The position numbers and the translations under genes were made by a program. From Sporosarcina ureae (lineage in GTDB: Bacteria > Bacillota > Bacilli > Bacillales_A > Planococcaceae), in the NCBI RefSeq assembly GCF_002082015.1, contig NZ_CP015109.1:1386001-1450000 (forward strand): a DNA stretch of 64,000 nucleotides. The letters are read 5' to 3'. The notes beneath the pieces are model-generated. The model was not told the DNA's origin and made no database searches. It worked only from the letters and a program-made list of their open reading frames with translations. Position 1 is the first letter of the stretch. Every line of letters begins with the position of its first letter. Positions 1-9,052 of the stretch are shown piece by piece.

Positions 1-9
1 TATTCACTG

Positions 10-819
10 TTAGCTCAGTAACTCTCCGTGACTGGTTTCATTCTTATATAATAATTTGAACGTTTCACAAACTACTGGTATTTCGCGATGAAAATCTTGA
101 TTTACTTCTTTTAATTCATTCTTGAAAAACTCTTCATGAACTTCTTGCCAATAGCGTAATGAACGATCACCTTCACCTTCTAAATATGCATGTTCTTCCG
201 TCACTTTATGGAAAGGCACGACTTTTACTGAAGTGGTTTTCACAACTGCGACTGCCATTCCTTTGCCATCCAAAATGATATTGTGAAGACCTACCATTGG
301 TAATGGTTCGTCTTCTATTTCATAGAGCGTATAGTTAGATGAAGTCGCTGTTTTAGTTCCTTCCACCACCAATTCTGCAAGTTCATCTGCCATTTGTTTC
401 GAATTACCGAAAGACCAGGCTTCGTAATGTTCAGGCGCATCGGGATGAATTCTCTTAAATTCTTCCCAAATCCGTTCAATCGACTCGTTACTAACATATT
501 CTTTCCAAGCGGTTATTCCGCCCTCCAATACAGTAACATCGTAATCTCTGCCGGCAAGAATGTTCGCACATTTAGTTGCAGAGTTTCCTGTTGTACAGGT
601 AATAATCATTCCTTTATTTTTGGGCAACTGTGGAATCACTTTCTCCACTTCATCTTCTAACGTAAAAATTTCTGTTTTCGGAACATTTATATCTTCTACT
701 GTATTCGCCTCGATATGGAAATGATTATATTTATCCTCGGCGCGGACATCTACTAGTACAAGTGCTTCCTCAGCTTTTACCTTCCTGAATAGTTCCTCCG
801 CGGTAATCGTTTTAACCAT
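10..819 (-). CDS. Rhodanese-ASCH domain fusion protein
   Basis: 269 residues. Residues 1-108 form a rhodanese domain with the persulfide-carrying cysteine at C75 in the loop TCTTGNSA, typical of single-domain sulfurtransferases. From about residue 112 the sequence becomes an ASCH domain (motifs YEAWSFGNS and GTKTATSS), a fold related to PUA that is thought to bind RNA or nucleotides. The two families are usually separate genes, so this is a domain fusion. The ATG has a good upstream GGAGAGG ribosome binding site (reverse strand near 829-835). No operon partner is visible; the next gene on this strand ends before a terminator. Function beyond sulfur transfer plus a putative RNA-binding part is unknown. 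Confidence 0.85.
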   Translation of the reverse strand: MVKTITAEELFRKVKAEEALVLVDVRAEDKYNHFHIEANTVEDINVPKTEIFTLEDEVEKVIPQLPKNKGMIITCTTGNSATKCANILAGRDYDVTVLEGGITAWKEYVSNESIERIWEEFKRIHPDAPEHYEAWSFGNSKQMADELAELVVEGTKTATSSNYTLYEIEDEPLPMVGLHNIILDGKGMAVAVVKTTSVKVVPFHKVTEEHAYLEGEGDRSLRYWQEVHEEFFKNELKEVNQDFHREIPVVCETFKLLYKNETSHGELLS

Positions 820-933
820 TAATGAATTCCTCTCCTTACTTCCACTATGATACCTCTCATTATAGCTGTAACTAACGATCTTTTGATATGTAAAGTTGGT
901 TTATATAGTTGAATATATTTTTAAACAATAAAA

Positions 934-977
934 AGATAGGTATCCTCCAAGAAAATTAATTAGAGAACGTCCTATCT
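934..977. repeat. Inverted repeat between genes
   Basis: AGATAGG at 934-940 pairs with CCTATCT at 971-977 over a 30-base loop. It lies in the 240-base gap between two reverse-strand genes. It could be a weak terminator or a leader structure; there is no T-run. The rest of the gap shows no coding signal. Confidence 0.3.
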
Positions 978-1023
978 ATTCACAGTATGTAACACAGTAT
1001 GGAGTTTTATACATCTTCTTAAT

Positions 1024-1055
1024 AAAAATACTTAGTCAATCTAAGTTGACTAAGT
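1024..1055 (-). terminator. Rho-independent terminator after thioesterase gene
   Basis: Perfect 10-bp stem ACTTAGTCAA/TTGACTAAGT (1030-1039 with 1046-1055) and a 6-base loop. On the reverse strand it is followed by ATTTTTATT. It starts just after the thioesterase stop. Confidence 0.85.
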
Positions 1056-1058
1056 ACA

Positions 1059-1595
1059 TTATGCATTAACTTGTGCTGGATCATGCCACGGATAGTTATT
1101 CGTTAATACTGAAGCTAGATCTTTACTTTGCTGTTTACGCATTATACGAATTTCAGCTCGCTGTGGTGCTGTTTCATGTAGATATACTTCTTCTTCTGTT
1201 TCAGGAATAACACGTGGGACGGTTAGTGGCTTTTTATTTTCATCTAATGCAACAAATGTTAACAATGAAGTGGCAGCAATTTTACAACTACCAGTTGCCA
1301 AATCCTCTGCAATAACTTTTACGAAAATCTCCATAGAAGATTTTCCAGTCCAAGTTACATATGATTCAAAACATACTGAGTCGGAAGGACGAATTGGATA
1401 CAAAAAGTCTACGGAATCCATAGAGGCCGTAACACAATCTGCTCTGCTATGTCGAGCAGCTGAAATCGATGCGATTTGATCAATATCGCTCATTAAACGT
1501 CCACCAAACAAAGTATTATGGTTGTTGACATCATTTGGAAATACCCTGCTTGTTCGTACGACTCTTGATTCCCGACACTGCTTTTCTAGTTTCAT
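1059..1595 (-). CDS. Acyl-CoA thioesterase, hotdog fold (YkhA type)
   Basis: 178 residues. The hotdog core is recognisable: FPNDVNNHNTLFGGRLMSDID near the N-terminus is the conserved active-site helix of cytosolic acyl-CoA hydrolases (N-N-x-x-T-L-F-G-G). It hydrolyses acyl-CoA to free acid and CoA. The start is set at the ATG at 1595, because AAGGAGG lies about ten bases upstream; a longer reading from a TTG at 1616 would overlap that ribosome binding site. The gene is monocistronic with its own terminator. Length and motif order are normal. Substrate chain length cannot be told from sequence. Confidence 0.9.
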   Translation of the reverse strand: MKLEKQCRESRVVRTSRVFPNDVNNHNTLFGGRLMSDIDQIASISAARHSRADCVTASMDSVDFLYPIRPSDSVCFESYVTWTGKSSMEIFVKVIAEDLATGSCKIAATSLLTFVALDENKKPLTVPRVIPETEEEVYLHETAPQRAEIRIMRKQQSKDLASVLTNNYPWHDPAQVNA

Positions 1596-1742
1596 TAAAA
1601 ATATGGCCTCCTTCAAGACGTAAATCTACCACTATATAAGTAATTTGAAAAATTAAAATATTCCCTTTATATATATCCTTCAAATATACTCTTCGTTCAC
1701 ATAATTGTCAAGAATGAATTATTTTTTACAGTTTCCTGCTTA

Positions 1743-2561
1743 TTACTGAATACTATTATGTGCTAGCGGAATATCTCTTTCCTCTAGTAAACCTACCTTG
1801 ATCAAACCTTTCATAATACCATCATCCGCACAAGATGCAGTGATGAAATCTGCTACTTCTTTTAATTCTGGTATGGCATTCTCCATCGCCACCCCGATAC
1901 CTACTGTCTCGATCATTTGTATGTCATTCGCACCATCTCCAAAAGCATAGCTGTTTTCAATAGGTATACTCATACGTTCAAGTACTTTTTGAATACCGAT
2001 TGCTTTGGATGCCCCTTCTGGCAACATATCTACCGAGTTTTCATCCCATCTGACAAATGAATAACCCTTGAATAATTCTTTGTATTTTTCTATTTCTTTA
2101 GGTGTGGAGTAGATCTGTACTTGATTTACTTCAGAATGAGAATATACTTCCGAATCTACAGGAGGATAAGGAAGTCTTAAACGTCCAATCCCCTCTTGGA
2201 CAAGTGGATGTTCTTTTACGTTCGTCACGAATGATTCAAACGTAGAGTATGTCAATCCATGTCCTTGTTTATGCGCAAATTTGGTAAGCTGTTGTATAAC
2301 CTCTGGCTTCATAGGATTCGAGTAGATTACTTCCCCATCCAATACCACATGCTGCCCATTCATGGAAACATAAGAATCAAACGAAAGTTCTTCTAGTAAC
2401 CATTTGAACATAAGTGGTGCCCTACCAGTACAAATAACGGTATATATGCCTTTGTCCCGCAATGCCGCGAGAGATTGTTTCGTCGATTCTAAAATTGTTT
2501 TGTCATGATTCATTAATGTTCCATCTAAATCAAAGAACACAATTTTTTGATCTTGATTCAT
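1743..2561 (-). CDS. Cof-type HAD-superfamily phosphatase
   Basis: 272 residues. Motif I is FFDLDGTL near residue 10 (both catalytic aspartates), with VICTGR as motif II and FGDGANDIQMI as motif IV. The C2-type cap domain between them marks the Cof/YwpJ/YkrA group, which dephosphorylates sugar phosphates and flavin or pyridoxal cofactors. The start at 2561 is chosen because AAAGGAG sits eight bases before it; an upstream in-frame start would bury that site. It is transcribed divergently from the class II aldolase, sharing a 105-base intergenic region. Substrate is unknown, as for most Cof proteins. Confidence 0.9.
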   Translation of the reverse strand: MNQDQKIVFFDLDGTLMNHDKTILESTKQSLAALRDKGIYTVICTGRAPLMFKWLLEELSFDSYVSMNGQHVVLDGEVIYSNPMKPEVIQQLTKFAHKQGHGLTYSTFESFVTNVKEHPLVQEGIGRLRLPYPPVDSEVYSHSEVNQVQIYSTPKEIEKYKELFKGYSFVRWDENSVDMLPEGASKAIGIQKVLERMSIPIENSYAFGDGANDIQMIETVGIGVAMENAIPELKEVADFITASCADDGIMKGLIKVGLLEERDIPLAHNSIQ

Positions 2562-2666
2562 TTTCCATACTCCTTTCATTACTCGTTGTCTACCATGTAG
2601 TCTATCAATTACCTGTCCCATATGCTGTGAAGTTGCTTATATCTTGAATAGACGGAGGGTTATTTA

Positions 2667-3458
2667 ATGAATTTCATTGAAGAACGTGTAAGTGGAGATA
2701 ACGTAATAGACTATTTGCAGTATCCGACATTTTCCACTATTGAAGAGGAGCGTCAACACAATAAACAACGATTGGCGGGTGCATTCCGTCTGTTTGCACG
2801 TTTCGGCTTTACAGAAGGTATAGCTGGTCACGCGACGTATCGTGATCCAGAATTCAAAGATCATATGTGGGTAAATCCCTACGGCGTCCCTTTCAGCAAG
2901 ATGAAAGCATCTGATCTTGTGTTGGTAAATTTGGATGGAGTAGTAGTAGAGGGTAAGTATTCTCTCCATAAATCTGCTCTAGTGATTCACTCTGCTATTC
3001 ACGACGCTAGTCCCGATGTCATTGCCTCAGTACATTTGCACCCAGTATACGGAAAAACATGGGCATCGACAGGTAGATTGATTGATCCATTAACACAAGA
3101 TGCTTGTGCATTTTATAATGATCACTCTGTGTTCGACGAGTTTTCCGGTGTTGTGTATGAGGATGATGAAGGAGTAAAAGTCGCAAATGCACTTGCGGGT
3201 AATAAAGCAGTATTTTTAAAAAACCATGGTCCATTAACAGTTGGACAAACAATTGATGCCGCAGCATTTTGGTTTATTACACTGGAACGTTCTTGCCAAG
3301 TTCAATTACTAGCGGAAGCCGCCGGGATTGTGAATCCGATTCCTCCCGAGCATGCTACAAGCACTGCAAAGCAAGTAGGTAGAGATATTGATGGTTGGGA
3401 AAATTTCCAACCACTATGGGAAAAAATCATCAGTGAAGAACCCGACTTATTGGATTGA
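2667..3458 (+). CDS. Class II aldolase/adducin family protein
   Basis: 263 residues. The fold is shown by GFTEGIAGHATYRDPE, by the zinc-binding pair HSAIHDASPDVIASVHLHP (HxH), and by FLKNHGPLTVG, the third metal histidine of the family. Relatives include L-fuculose-phosphate aldolase and decarboxylases; the longer adducin-like members, like this one, are mostly uncharacterised. ATG is preceded by GGAGGG. The gene stands alone and is divergent from the HAD phosphatase gene. A sugar-phosphate substrate for both neighbours is possible but only inferred. Confidence 0.85.
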   Translation: MNFIEERVSGDNVIDYLQYPTFSTIEEERQHNKQRLAGAFRLFARFGFTEGIAGHATYRDPEFKDHMWVNPYGVPFSKMKASDLVLVNLDGVVVEGKYSLHKSALVIHSAIHDASPDVIASVHLHPVYGKTWASTGRLIDPLTQDACAFYNDHSVFDEFSGVVYEDDEGVKVANALAGNKAVFLKNHGPLTVGQTIDAAAFWFITLERSCQVQLLAEAAGIVNPIPPEHATSTAKQVGRDIDGWENFQPLWEKIISEEPDLLD

Positions 3459-3506
3459 TTTCTCTGTCTAATAATTTTTACGTATCTAAAAACCAAGAGA
3501 TATCGT

Positions 3507-3683
3507 ATGTATTCATATCCATTCATTCTTAGTGTACGCTCGAATCGCGACCAAGTCCCTTCATTCCTTCTACCATCCTATCCTGGTGCAAAAATCCTCG
3601 AATTTACAGATGAAGGTATGCAAGAAACGACACTAGAAGAAACGAGTTATCACCAAATTATCAAGCGGTTTTTTGATGATTAA
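3507..3683 (+). CDS. Small ORF, 58 residues, unknown
   Basis: An ATG-led ORF of 58 codons fills the space after the aldolase gene. The C-terminal half (YPGAKILEFTDEG, then TLEETSYHQIIKRFFDD) has protein-like composition, but the ribosome binding site is weak (AAGAGA) and I recognise no family. It ends just before a strong bidirectional terminator at 3726. It may be a small protein or the 3' remnant of a larger gene. Confidence 0.35.
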   Translation: MYSYPFILSVRSNRDQVPSFLLPSYPGAKILEFTDEGMQETTLEETSYHQIIKRFFDD

Positions 3684-3725
3684 TGCCGATGCTACATTAT
3701 TTTCCAAAATAAATGAATATGATGA

Positions 3726-3760
3726 AAAAGCGATTATTTCCTCGGAAATAATCGCTTTTA
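3726..3760. terminator. Bidirectional terminator
   Basis: A perfect 15-bp stem (3726-3740 with 3745-3759), loop CTCG, A-run on the left and T-run on the right. It sits between the convergent 58-residue ORF and the 48-residue reverse-strand gene, so it can serve both. Confidence 0.85.
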
Positions 3761-3764
3761 AACG

Positions 3765-3911
3765 TTATTCATTTCCCTTTTTTACTTGTTCCCTTGCATC
3801 TTTCTTTATTTCCTCCACTTGTTCTTCAGCTTTTTTTGCTGCATCATTCGCTACTTTTGCTGAACTCTTATCCTGATCATCTTTAGGTGTATTTGCATAA
3901 CTCTTTGTCAT
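3765..3911 (-). CDS. Small charged protein, 48 residues
   Basis: Reverse-strand ORF starting ATG at 3911, with a GGAG ribosome binding site about ten bases upstream, and ending at 3765 next to a strong terminator. The product begins MTKSYANTPKDDQ and continues as a Lys/Glu/Ala-rich amphipathic helix (AAKKAEEQVEEIKKDAREQ). It has no signal peptide and no membrane segment. Small helical proteins of this sort in Bacillales are often stress or sporulation proteins; I cannot name the family. Good start, terminator and composition make a real gene likely. Confidence 0.65.
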   Translation of the reverse strand: MTKSYANTPKDDQDKSSAKVANDAAKKAEEQVEEIKKDAREQVKKGNE

Positions 3912-4039
3912 TTTCCACACTCCTGTCTGATATATGTAATTTTATTATTCCCCAGAATTACGAAATAAAAACAAGCATTTTAAATTCCTTGTTTTTTCAT
4001 GCTACAATGAGGGTAGAACCTAAGAAAGGCGGACTACTT

Positions 4040-4231
4040 GTGTCTAAGAAATTGTCTATCTATTTATCTATGCTTGTGATTGGCTTCACACTTTTATTGT
4101 TAGCCATTTTTCTGGATTTACCTGAAAAATTAAAGTGGTTATTTTTGGTGATTGCCGTCATATTAAATGTCACAAGCGCTGTAGCTGCAATGAGAATTGG
4201 CCTAAAAGAAATGAAACCGAATAAAAGATAG
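4040..4231 (+). CDS. Small membrane protein, 63 residues
   Basis: GTG start at 4040 with AAAGGCGG eight bases upstream. The product has two hydrophobic segments (about residues 8-25 and 31-50) and a basic tail KEMKPNKR. An ATG 33 bases further upstream lacks a ribosome binding site. The gene ends 30 bases before the AarF/UbiB-type kinase gene and is probably cotranscribed with it. No known family recognised. Confidence 0.65.
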   Translation: MSKKLSIYLSMLVIGFTLLLLAIFLDLPEKLKWLFLVIAVILNVTSAVAAMRIGLKEMKPNKR

Positions 4232-4261
4232 ATCTGTCTGATGCGGAAAGAGGAGCTGCCT

Positions 4262-5884
4262 ATGAAGCGTTCTGCTAGTTATTGTATTATACGCATCGTC
4301 TGGATGGCGGTTGTGTTTTTTATTCAAATTATATTTTTCCAGAAACGTCATAGAGGGAAATTCACACCGGCAGTCACGGAAAAGTGGAACACGCTTGTTA
4401 CGAATCAAGCAAAGAGCTATAAAAAGACAGCCATTGAATTAGGTGGATTACTTGTCAAACTAGGGCAATTCCTTTCGACACGTGCAGATATTATGCCTGC
4501 ATCTTTCATTGAAGAGTTAGAGGGGCTGACCGATCAAGTAACACCAGTCCCTTCTAAAAAGGCATTACAATTACTAGATCATGAATGGAAGAAACCGCAT
4601 AGCGAGTACCTGACAGATATTACATCAAAACCTGTCGCATCCGCATCTATTGGCGAAGTATATAAGGCAGTACTACACAATGGGGCAAAAGTTGCTATTA
4701 AAATCCAGCGCCCTGACATTGAACGGATTTTACGTGCAGATTTTAAAGCAGTAAGAATTGTAATTTGGCTTGCGAAAAAGTGGTCTTCATTAAGTAAACA
4801 AATCGATTTGGACGTACTTTATCAAGAGATGACAGACGTCATTGGGGCAGAATTGAACTTTATCGAAGAGATGAGAAATGGACGGGATTTTGCCGAACGC
4901 TTCCCGAATATGACTGATGTAAATTTCCCTGTCTATTATGATGAGTATACGACAAGAAAAGTGCTTGTAATGGAATGGATTGAAGGTGCGAAAATAACCG
5001 ATCTAGCGTTTCTTGAAAAGCATCATATTGATCGCAAAGATTTATCCAATCGGCTCTTCCGATTATTTTTAGAACAAATCCTTGAAGGGGGTCAGTTCCA
5101 CGCTGATCCTCATGGCGGTAATATTCTCATACGCTCAGACGGTACGCTCGTATTAATTGATTTTGGCATGGTAGTAAATATTACAAAAGAAGATGCGGAC
5201 GCGATGCTTGTCGTTATAGAAGGTATAATTTTAAAACAATATGATCGTGTGATTGATGGTCTCGAAGCATTGAATTTTTTACTCCCTAATGTAAACCGTA
5301 GAGTGTTGGCAAAAGCAATTGAGAAAGTTGTTAAAGCATATGAAACGAATGACTTATACGATGTGAATAGTGTGGTTGTAGAAAATCTTCTACAAGAACT
5401 GCAAGTCATTGTTCGAACACAACCTGTGCAAATGCCTGCTGAATTTGCATTTTTAGGTCGCGCAGTCTCTGTTTTTGTCGGTGTGCTGTATAGACTCGAC
5501 CCCGAAATAGATCTGCTCGCTATTACACGCCCCCGATTAGTTGATTGGGCTAAGAAAAAGAGTAAAGAGAAGAATCCTTTTACGAATAGAAAAGAGTACC
5601 AACGCTCCATATTCAATAGCCTAGGACAGATTCGCAGTTTCGGACCAAAAATCTCCTCATTCTTGGAGCAACCTGCATTAATTCATATGTATCTCGAACA
5701 ACGGGATAGAGAGCAACGCACATTTCAAGTGAAGATGCAGAACCGTCTATTTGCTGGAATCATCGCGGTTGGATCTTTCGCAACACTAACCTATAGCTTG
5801 ATAGATTCCTACACTGAACTAGCGATTGCATCAAGTATTATACTACTCATTTCCTTTTGGAGATATCGTCGTTTAGGAAAATAA
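4262..5884 (+). CDS. ABC1/AarF/UbiB atypical kinase family protein
   Basis: 540 residues. It carries the UbiB signature: KLGQ (residues 66-69), SASIGEVYKA as the altered glycine loop, VAIK with K147, HADPHGGNIL as catalytic loop and LIDFGM as metal-binding loop. Two hydrophobic segments close the C-terminus and one lies at residues 11-26, so it is membrane-bound. UbiB proteins bind ATP and support isoprenoid-quinone or lipid metabolism; in a menaquinone-using Gram-positive the exact role is not settled. The start at 4262 follows AGAGGAG. A small membrane protein gene precedes it and a bidirectional terminator follows. Confidence 0.9.
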   Translation: MKRSASYCIIRIVWMAVVFFIQIIFFQKRHRGKFTPAVTEKWNTLVTNQAKSYKKTAIELGGLLVKLGQFLSTRADIMPASFIEELEGLTDQVTPVPSKKALQLLDHEWKKPHSEYLTDITSKPVASASIGEVYKAVLHNGAKVAIKIQRPDIERILRADFKAVRIVIWLAKKWSSLSKQIDLDVLYQEMTDVIGAELNFIEEMRNGRDFAERFPNMTDVNFPVYYDEYTTRKVLVMEWIEGAKITDLAFLEKHHIDRKDLSNRLFRLFLEQILEGGQFHADPHGGNILIRSDGTLVLIDFGMVVNITKEDADAMLVVIEGIILKQYDRVIDGLEALNFLLPNVNRRVLAKAIEKVVKAYETNDLYDVNSVVVENLLQELQVIVRTQPVQMPAEFAFLGRAVSVFVGVLYRLDPEIDLLAITRPRLVDWAKKKSKEKNPFTNRKEYQRSIFNSLGQIRSFGPKISSFLEQPALIHMYLEQRDREQRTFQVKMQNRLFAGIIAVGSFATLTYSLIDSYTELAIASSIILLISFWRYRRLGK

Positions 5885-5917
5885 AAAATCAGCGGCTCAT
5901 ATAGCCTCTGATTTTTT
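5883..5917. terminator. Bidirectional terminator
   Basis: AAAAAATCAG (5883-5892) pairs with CTGATTTTTT (5908-5917), with an inner GGCT/AGCC helix and loop CATAT. A-run and T-run flank it, serving both the UbiB-type gene and the convergent YcxB-like gene. Confidence 0.85.
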
Positions 5918-6428
5918 ACGTTATAATCCGCTGCTGTATATAACTTTTTAGTCCATCGACCGAGTATACATCTCGCTTCGGAATAATATACGCACTCACT
6001 GTACTCATATATATGTAGAAATAATCCGCGTCTTCTATTAGCTGTTTCACGCCAGACCATTGTACCTTTGTTTCACCAACTGATGTCTGATCTACTATGC
6101 CTATCTTATTCATCTTCATAGAATGTTCTCCAACAAGCCCTTCATTCTTACCAGCCCTAAGCATCTTGCTTACTTGCCGTGTAATATGATAGTAAAAATA
6201 TTTAGGATAAAAAATTACCCATAGAATAGACGTTAATGCAAATGTAGCAAATAACGGACCTTTCGCCATATCAGTAAAAATAGATAAAAAATACGCGAAC
6301 AGTAAAAAGATTAGTGGCGATATATACCGCTGCCATTGCAAAGAATTTTTACCGACTTTAGAATTTTTCACATGATATAGATTAAACGCTACTACATCTT
6401 GTTCCGTTAAGTCATAGTGGATTTCCAT
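5916..6428 (-). CDS. YcxB-like membrane protein
   Basis: 170 residues. Two transmembrane segments lie at about residues 35-52 and 56-75. The C-terminal part (SVGETKVQWSGVKQLIEDADYFYIYMS, then IIPKRDV) is the YcxB-like domain, which resembles a PH-type fold. Function is not established for the family. ATG at 6428 follows GGGAGGACTAA. Its start lies inside the 3' end of the histidine phosphatase gene (17-base overlap), so the two are translated as an operon with the MFS pump gene ahead. Confidence 0.8.
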   Translation of the reverse strand: MEIHYDLTEQDVVAFNLYHVKNSKVGKNSLQWQRYISPLIFLLFAYFLSIFTDMAKGPLFATFALTSILWVIFYPKYFYYHITRQVSKMLRAGKNEGLVGEHSMKMNKIGIVDQTSVGETKVQWSGVKQLIEDADYFYIYMSTVSAYIIPKRDVYSVDGLKSYIQQRIIT

Positions 6429-7002
6429 TTAGTCCTCCCGTTAAGTGTGCTGTGTCATTTAACAGCAGGCAACTTTTCTTTTCTATATCGATTATAGTCA
6501 ATGAAGCATTATCGATCTTCACAGTATATTTTTCATCTTCCAGCAAAGCCACAATCACCCGTTTTATAAAACTACCGTGACTTACGACAAGTAGACGTTG
6601 ACTAGGATTCTTCTGGACCTGTTCACTTACAAATTCTAGACCTCGGGCCACAACATTTTCTCCCGTCTCGAACTGCAAATCCAGTTCTCTCCACTGAGGC
6701 CCCCACTTCTGCTGTCGTTCTTGCTCTGTCGTTCCTTCAATCAATCCGCCGCTACGCTCACGTAAACGGTCATCTTCAACGACTTCAATCCCTGACTGCG
6801 CGGCAATTAAATCTGCTGTCTGTCTAGCGCGTGTCAGAGGGCTAGTGAATATGAGACCCCATTCCTCATCCGCCACGCGCAATGCCAGCTTCTTTACAGC
6901 CTCTATCCCTTCTTCGTCTAATGGAATGTTCGAGCTCCCTTGGGCACGCCCTTCTTTATTCCACGTAGTCACACCGTGCCGGATAAAACCAATAATAGTC
7001 AA
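6412..7002 (-). CDS. Histidine phosphatase family protein
   Basis: 196 residues. RHGVTTWNKEGRAQG at the N-terminus holds the catalytic phospho-histidine (RHG), FTSPLTRARQTA the second arginine, LRERSGG the acidic/arginine segment, and VVSHGSFI the second histidine. These define the phosphoglycerate-mutase-like phosphatase superfamily (PhoE/CobC group). The start is a TTG at 7002 behind GGGGGGATTAAA. It begins 12 bases after the MFS gene and overlaps the YcxB-like gene. The substrate is undetermined; small phosphoesters are typical. Confidence 0.88.
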   Translation of the reverse strand: MTIIGFIRHGVTTWNKEGRAQGSSNIPLDEEGIEAVKKLALRVADEEWGLIFTSPLTRARQTADLIAAQSGIEVVEDDRLRERSGGLIEGTTEQERQQKWGPQWRELDLQFETGENVVARGLEFVSEQVQKNPSQRLLVVSHGSFIKRVIVALLEDEKYTVKIDNASLTIIDIEKKSCLLLNDTAHLTGGLNGNPL

Positions 7003-7014
7003 TTTAATCCCCCC

Positions 7015-8187
7015 CTAGATATTAGGCCTGAAAGATGGTGTTCTTTTAATCCACAGATAATTTAATACTACGCCCAGTAATAATACAAATGCTCCGAAAT
7101 AAAATGGATAATCGACATCCACATCAAATAAAGCACCACCAATGATTGGGCCGAAGACATTTCCGATACTCGTGAACATCGAGTTCATGCCACCGACAAA
7201 CCCCTGCTCATTTCCTGCAATTTTCGACAAATAAGAAGTTGCTGCCGGTCGTATCAAGTCAAACCCTACGAAGATAACCATAGTAACAGCCAGTACGGAA
7301 AAGTAACTTTGCACGAATGTTGTCAGAAAAACTAAAATGGATGAAAAGACTAAACAGCAAAAGATTAAACGTTTTTCTCCTATCATTCTCGCCAGCTTGT
7401 CGAATAATACTACTTGCGCGACTGCTCCGACCAGCCCGCCTCCTGTAATAATGATCGCGATGTCCTTAGGCGTAAATCCAAACTTATGGTCAACGAACAA
7501 ACTGAAAATCGATTCAAATGCAGCGAGACCGAAAGATAAAATCAATATAATAATGAAGACAATAAAATAATGACGTGCAAATACCCGCTTTAACCCAGGT
7601 TTAGTTGCATCCTCCGCTACCGCTTCTTGATAACGTTCAGGTTCACGTAATGCAATAAAGGAAAAGATCGCTGCAAACAAAGCTAATCCTCCAGCAAAGA
7701 AGAAAGGAACTCGAGTACCATATGCTGCTAAAAATCCGCCAACCCCTGGACCTAATATAAATCCAGTTGATATAGCAGCAGACATAAAACCTAATGCCTT
7801 AGAACGAGTTTCCATCGTAGTGATATCTGCGATAAAGGCAGTAACAGCCGGCATAATAAAAGCCGCACTAATTCCACCTAAAACTCGGGATGCAAATAGT
7901 ACGGGCAATGTTTGTCCAATTCCAAACAAGAATTCGGAAGAACTAAAAATGATCAAACCTACGACAATCATCTTTTTTCGTCCAAAGGTATCTACCCATC
8001 TTCCTGACAAAGGTGAAATAAGCAGTTGGGCCATCGCGAAAGTTGCGACCATATAACCAACCACTGTACCCGATATATGTAATTCATTCATTAATCTTGG
8101 CATGACAGGTATGACTAATCCAATTCCTAAAAATGCGATCAGTAAATTAGTCAGTAGTAGACCTAACGTGATGGATTCCTTTTTCAT
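7015..8187 (-). CDS. MFS multidrug efflux transporter (NorA/Bmr-like)
   Basis: 390 residues with twelve predicted membrane helices. GRWVDTFGRKK after helix 2 is the MFS motif A, and GFILGPGVGGFLA in helix 5 is motif C of drug:proton antiporters. Length and order fit the DHA1 group that includes NorA, Bmr and TetA. It exports hydrophobic compounds using the proton gradient. ATG follows AGGAGAGAG. First gene of a three-gene operon with the histidine phosphatase and YcxB-like genes. Substrate not predictable. Confidence 0.9.
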   Translation of the reverse strand: MKKESITLGLLLTNLLIAFLGIGLVIPVMPRLMNELHISGTVVGYMVATFAMAQLLISPLSGRWVDTFGRKKMIVVGLIIFSSSEFLFGIGQTLPVLFASRVLGGISAAFIMPAVTAFIADITTMETRSKALGFMSAAISTGFILGPGVGGFLAAYGTRVPFFFAGGLALFAAIFSFIALREPERYQEAVAEDATKPGLKRVFARHYFIVFIIILILSFGLAAFESIFSLFVDHKFGFTPKDIAIIITGGGLVGAVAQVVLFDKLARMIGEKRLIFCCLVFSSILVFLTTFVQSYFSVLAVTMVIFVGFDLIRPAATSYLSKIAGNEQGFVGGMNSMFTSIGNVFGPIIGGALFDVDVDYPFYFGAFVLLLGVVLNYLWIKRTPSFRPNI

Positions 8188-8284
8188 GTACTCTCTCCTA
8201 CGCTCATTCTTAGTTGATATTGGAATATCATAGCAACGACAGAATGAAGTTACAAGAAGAAAAGTTCCAGTATTTCACTAATTT

Positions 8285-8950
8285 TCACCACTTTAATTTC
8301 ATGAACCGCTCAATGAGTTGCTGGCGTGCATTTTCAGGTAATGGCCAACCTTCAATTTCAGTCACAATTTGATCACGCGTGCCGAAGCCCTTGACAAATC
8401 CATTTAATCTGGCCGCAAATGTCGAATCGATAAGCGACGCTTCAGAAGGATATAGCGAATATAACGTATCCAAGACATTCGGATAACGCTTCAAATAATA
8501 CTTTTGGTGGCGGTCTTCAGCTATAGTAAAATGACCTACAGGGGTAATTTCCGTTTCAATTGGTTCGCCAAGCTCTTTCTCCATTTCAATCTTTACTGTA
8601 TCGATTATCTGTTTTTGTTGTTGGTTGTGATAACGCAATGATGAGACATACTGTTGCCCTTTGTATTGATCACGGTTTGGATAGTGATTACGCCAAAAAT
8701 GAAGAAGTATTTCTTCATAAGAAATTATCTTCGGGTCATAATCAATTTCCACCGTTTCGGTATGATCTTTTATTGTCTTATATGTTGGGGCCGCTGTAGT
8801 TCCACCTGTGTACCCTACTCGTGTCCTCACGACGCCTTGCAAGCTTCCAAAGCGTGCGTCTGGCCCCCAAAAACAGCCCATTCCAAATGTTGCGGTTTCC
8901 AATTCCCTATTTTTCGTCAGTTCTTTATCCATTTCAACAGCAGTTAGCAA
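8285..8950 (-). CDS. msrA: Peptide-methionine (S)-S-oxide reductase MsrA
   Basis: 221 residues. GMGCFWGPDARFG holds the catalytic cysteine, followed by TRVGYTGGTTAAPTY and the EVDYDP-type strand (here VEIDYDPKIISYEE). MsrA reduces the S-epimer of methionine sulfoxide in proteins. The C-terminus carries a 35-residue extension after the core, seen in some Gram-positive MsrA. The likely start is a TTG at 8950, six bases after AAGGGGTGG; ATGs at 8968 and 8932 lack a fitting ribosome binding site. No MsrB gene is adjacent. Confidence 0.93.
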   Translation of the reverse strand: MLTAVEMDKELTKNRELETATFGMGCFWGPDARFGSLQGVVRTRVGYTGGTTAAPTYKTIKDHTETVEIDYDPKIISYEEILLHFWRNHYPNRDQYKGQQYVSSLRYHNQQQKQIIDTVKIEMEKELGEPIETEITPVGHFTIAEDRHQKYYLKRYPNVLDTLYSLYPSEASLIDSTFAARLNGFVKGFGTRDQIVTEIEGWPLPENARQQLIERFMKLKW

Positions 8951-9052
8951 GATAATCCACCCCTTCATGTTAATTGTACTATACGCGAATTGAAAATATA
9001 AAAAACAGAGTCCATTTTGAGAAGGACTCTGAATGAAACGTATTATGACATT

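Noticed and set aside
3887-4231. Long version of the small membrane protein from 3887
   Set aside because: It would overlap the reverse-strand gene at 3765-3911 and has no ribosome binding site; GTG 4040 fits better.
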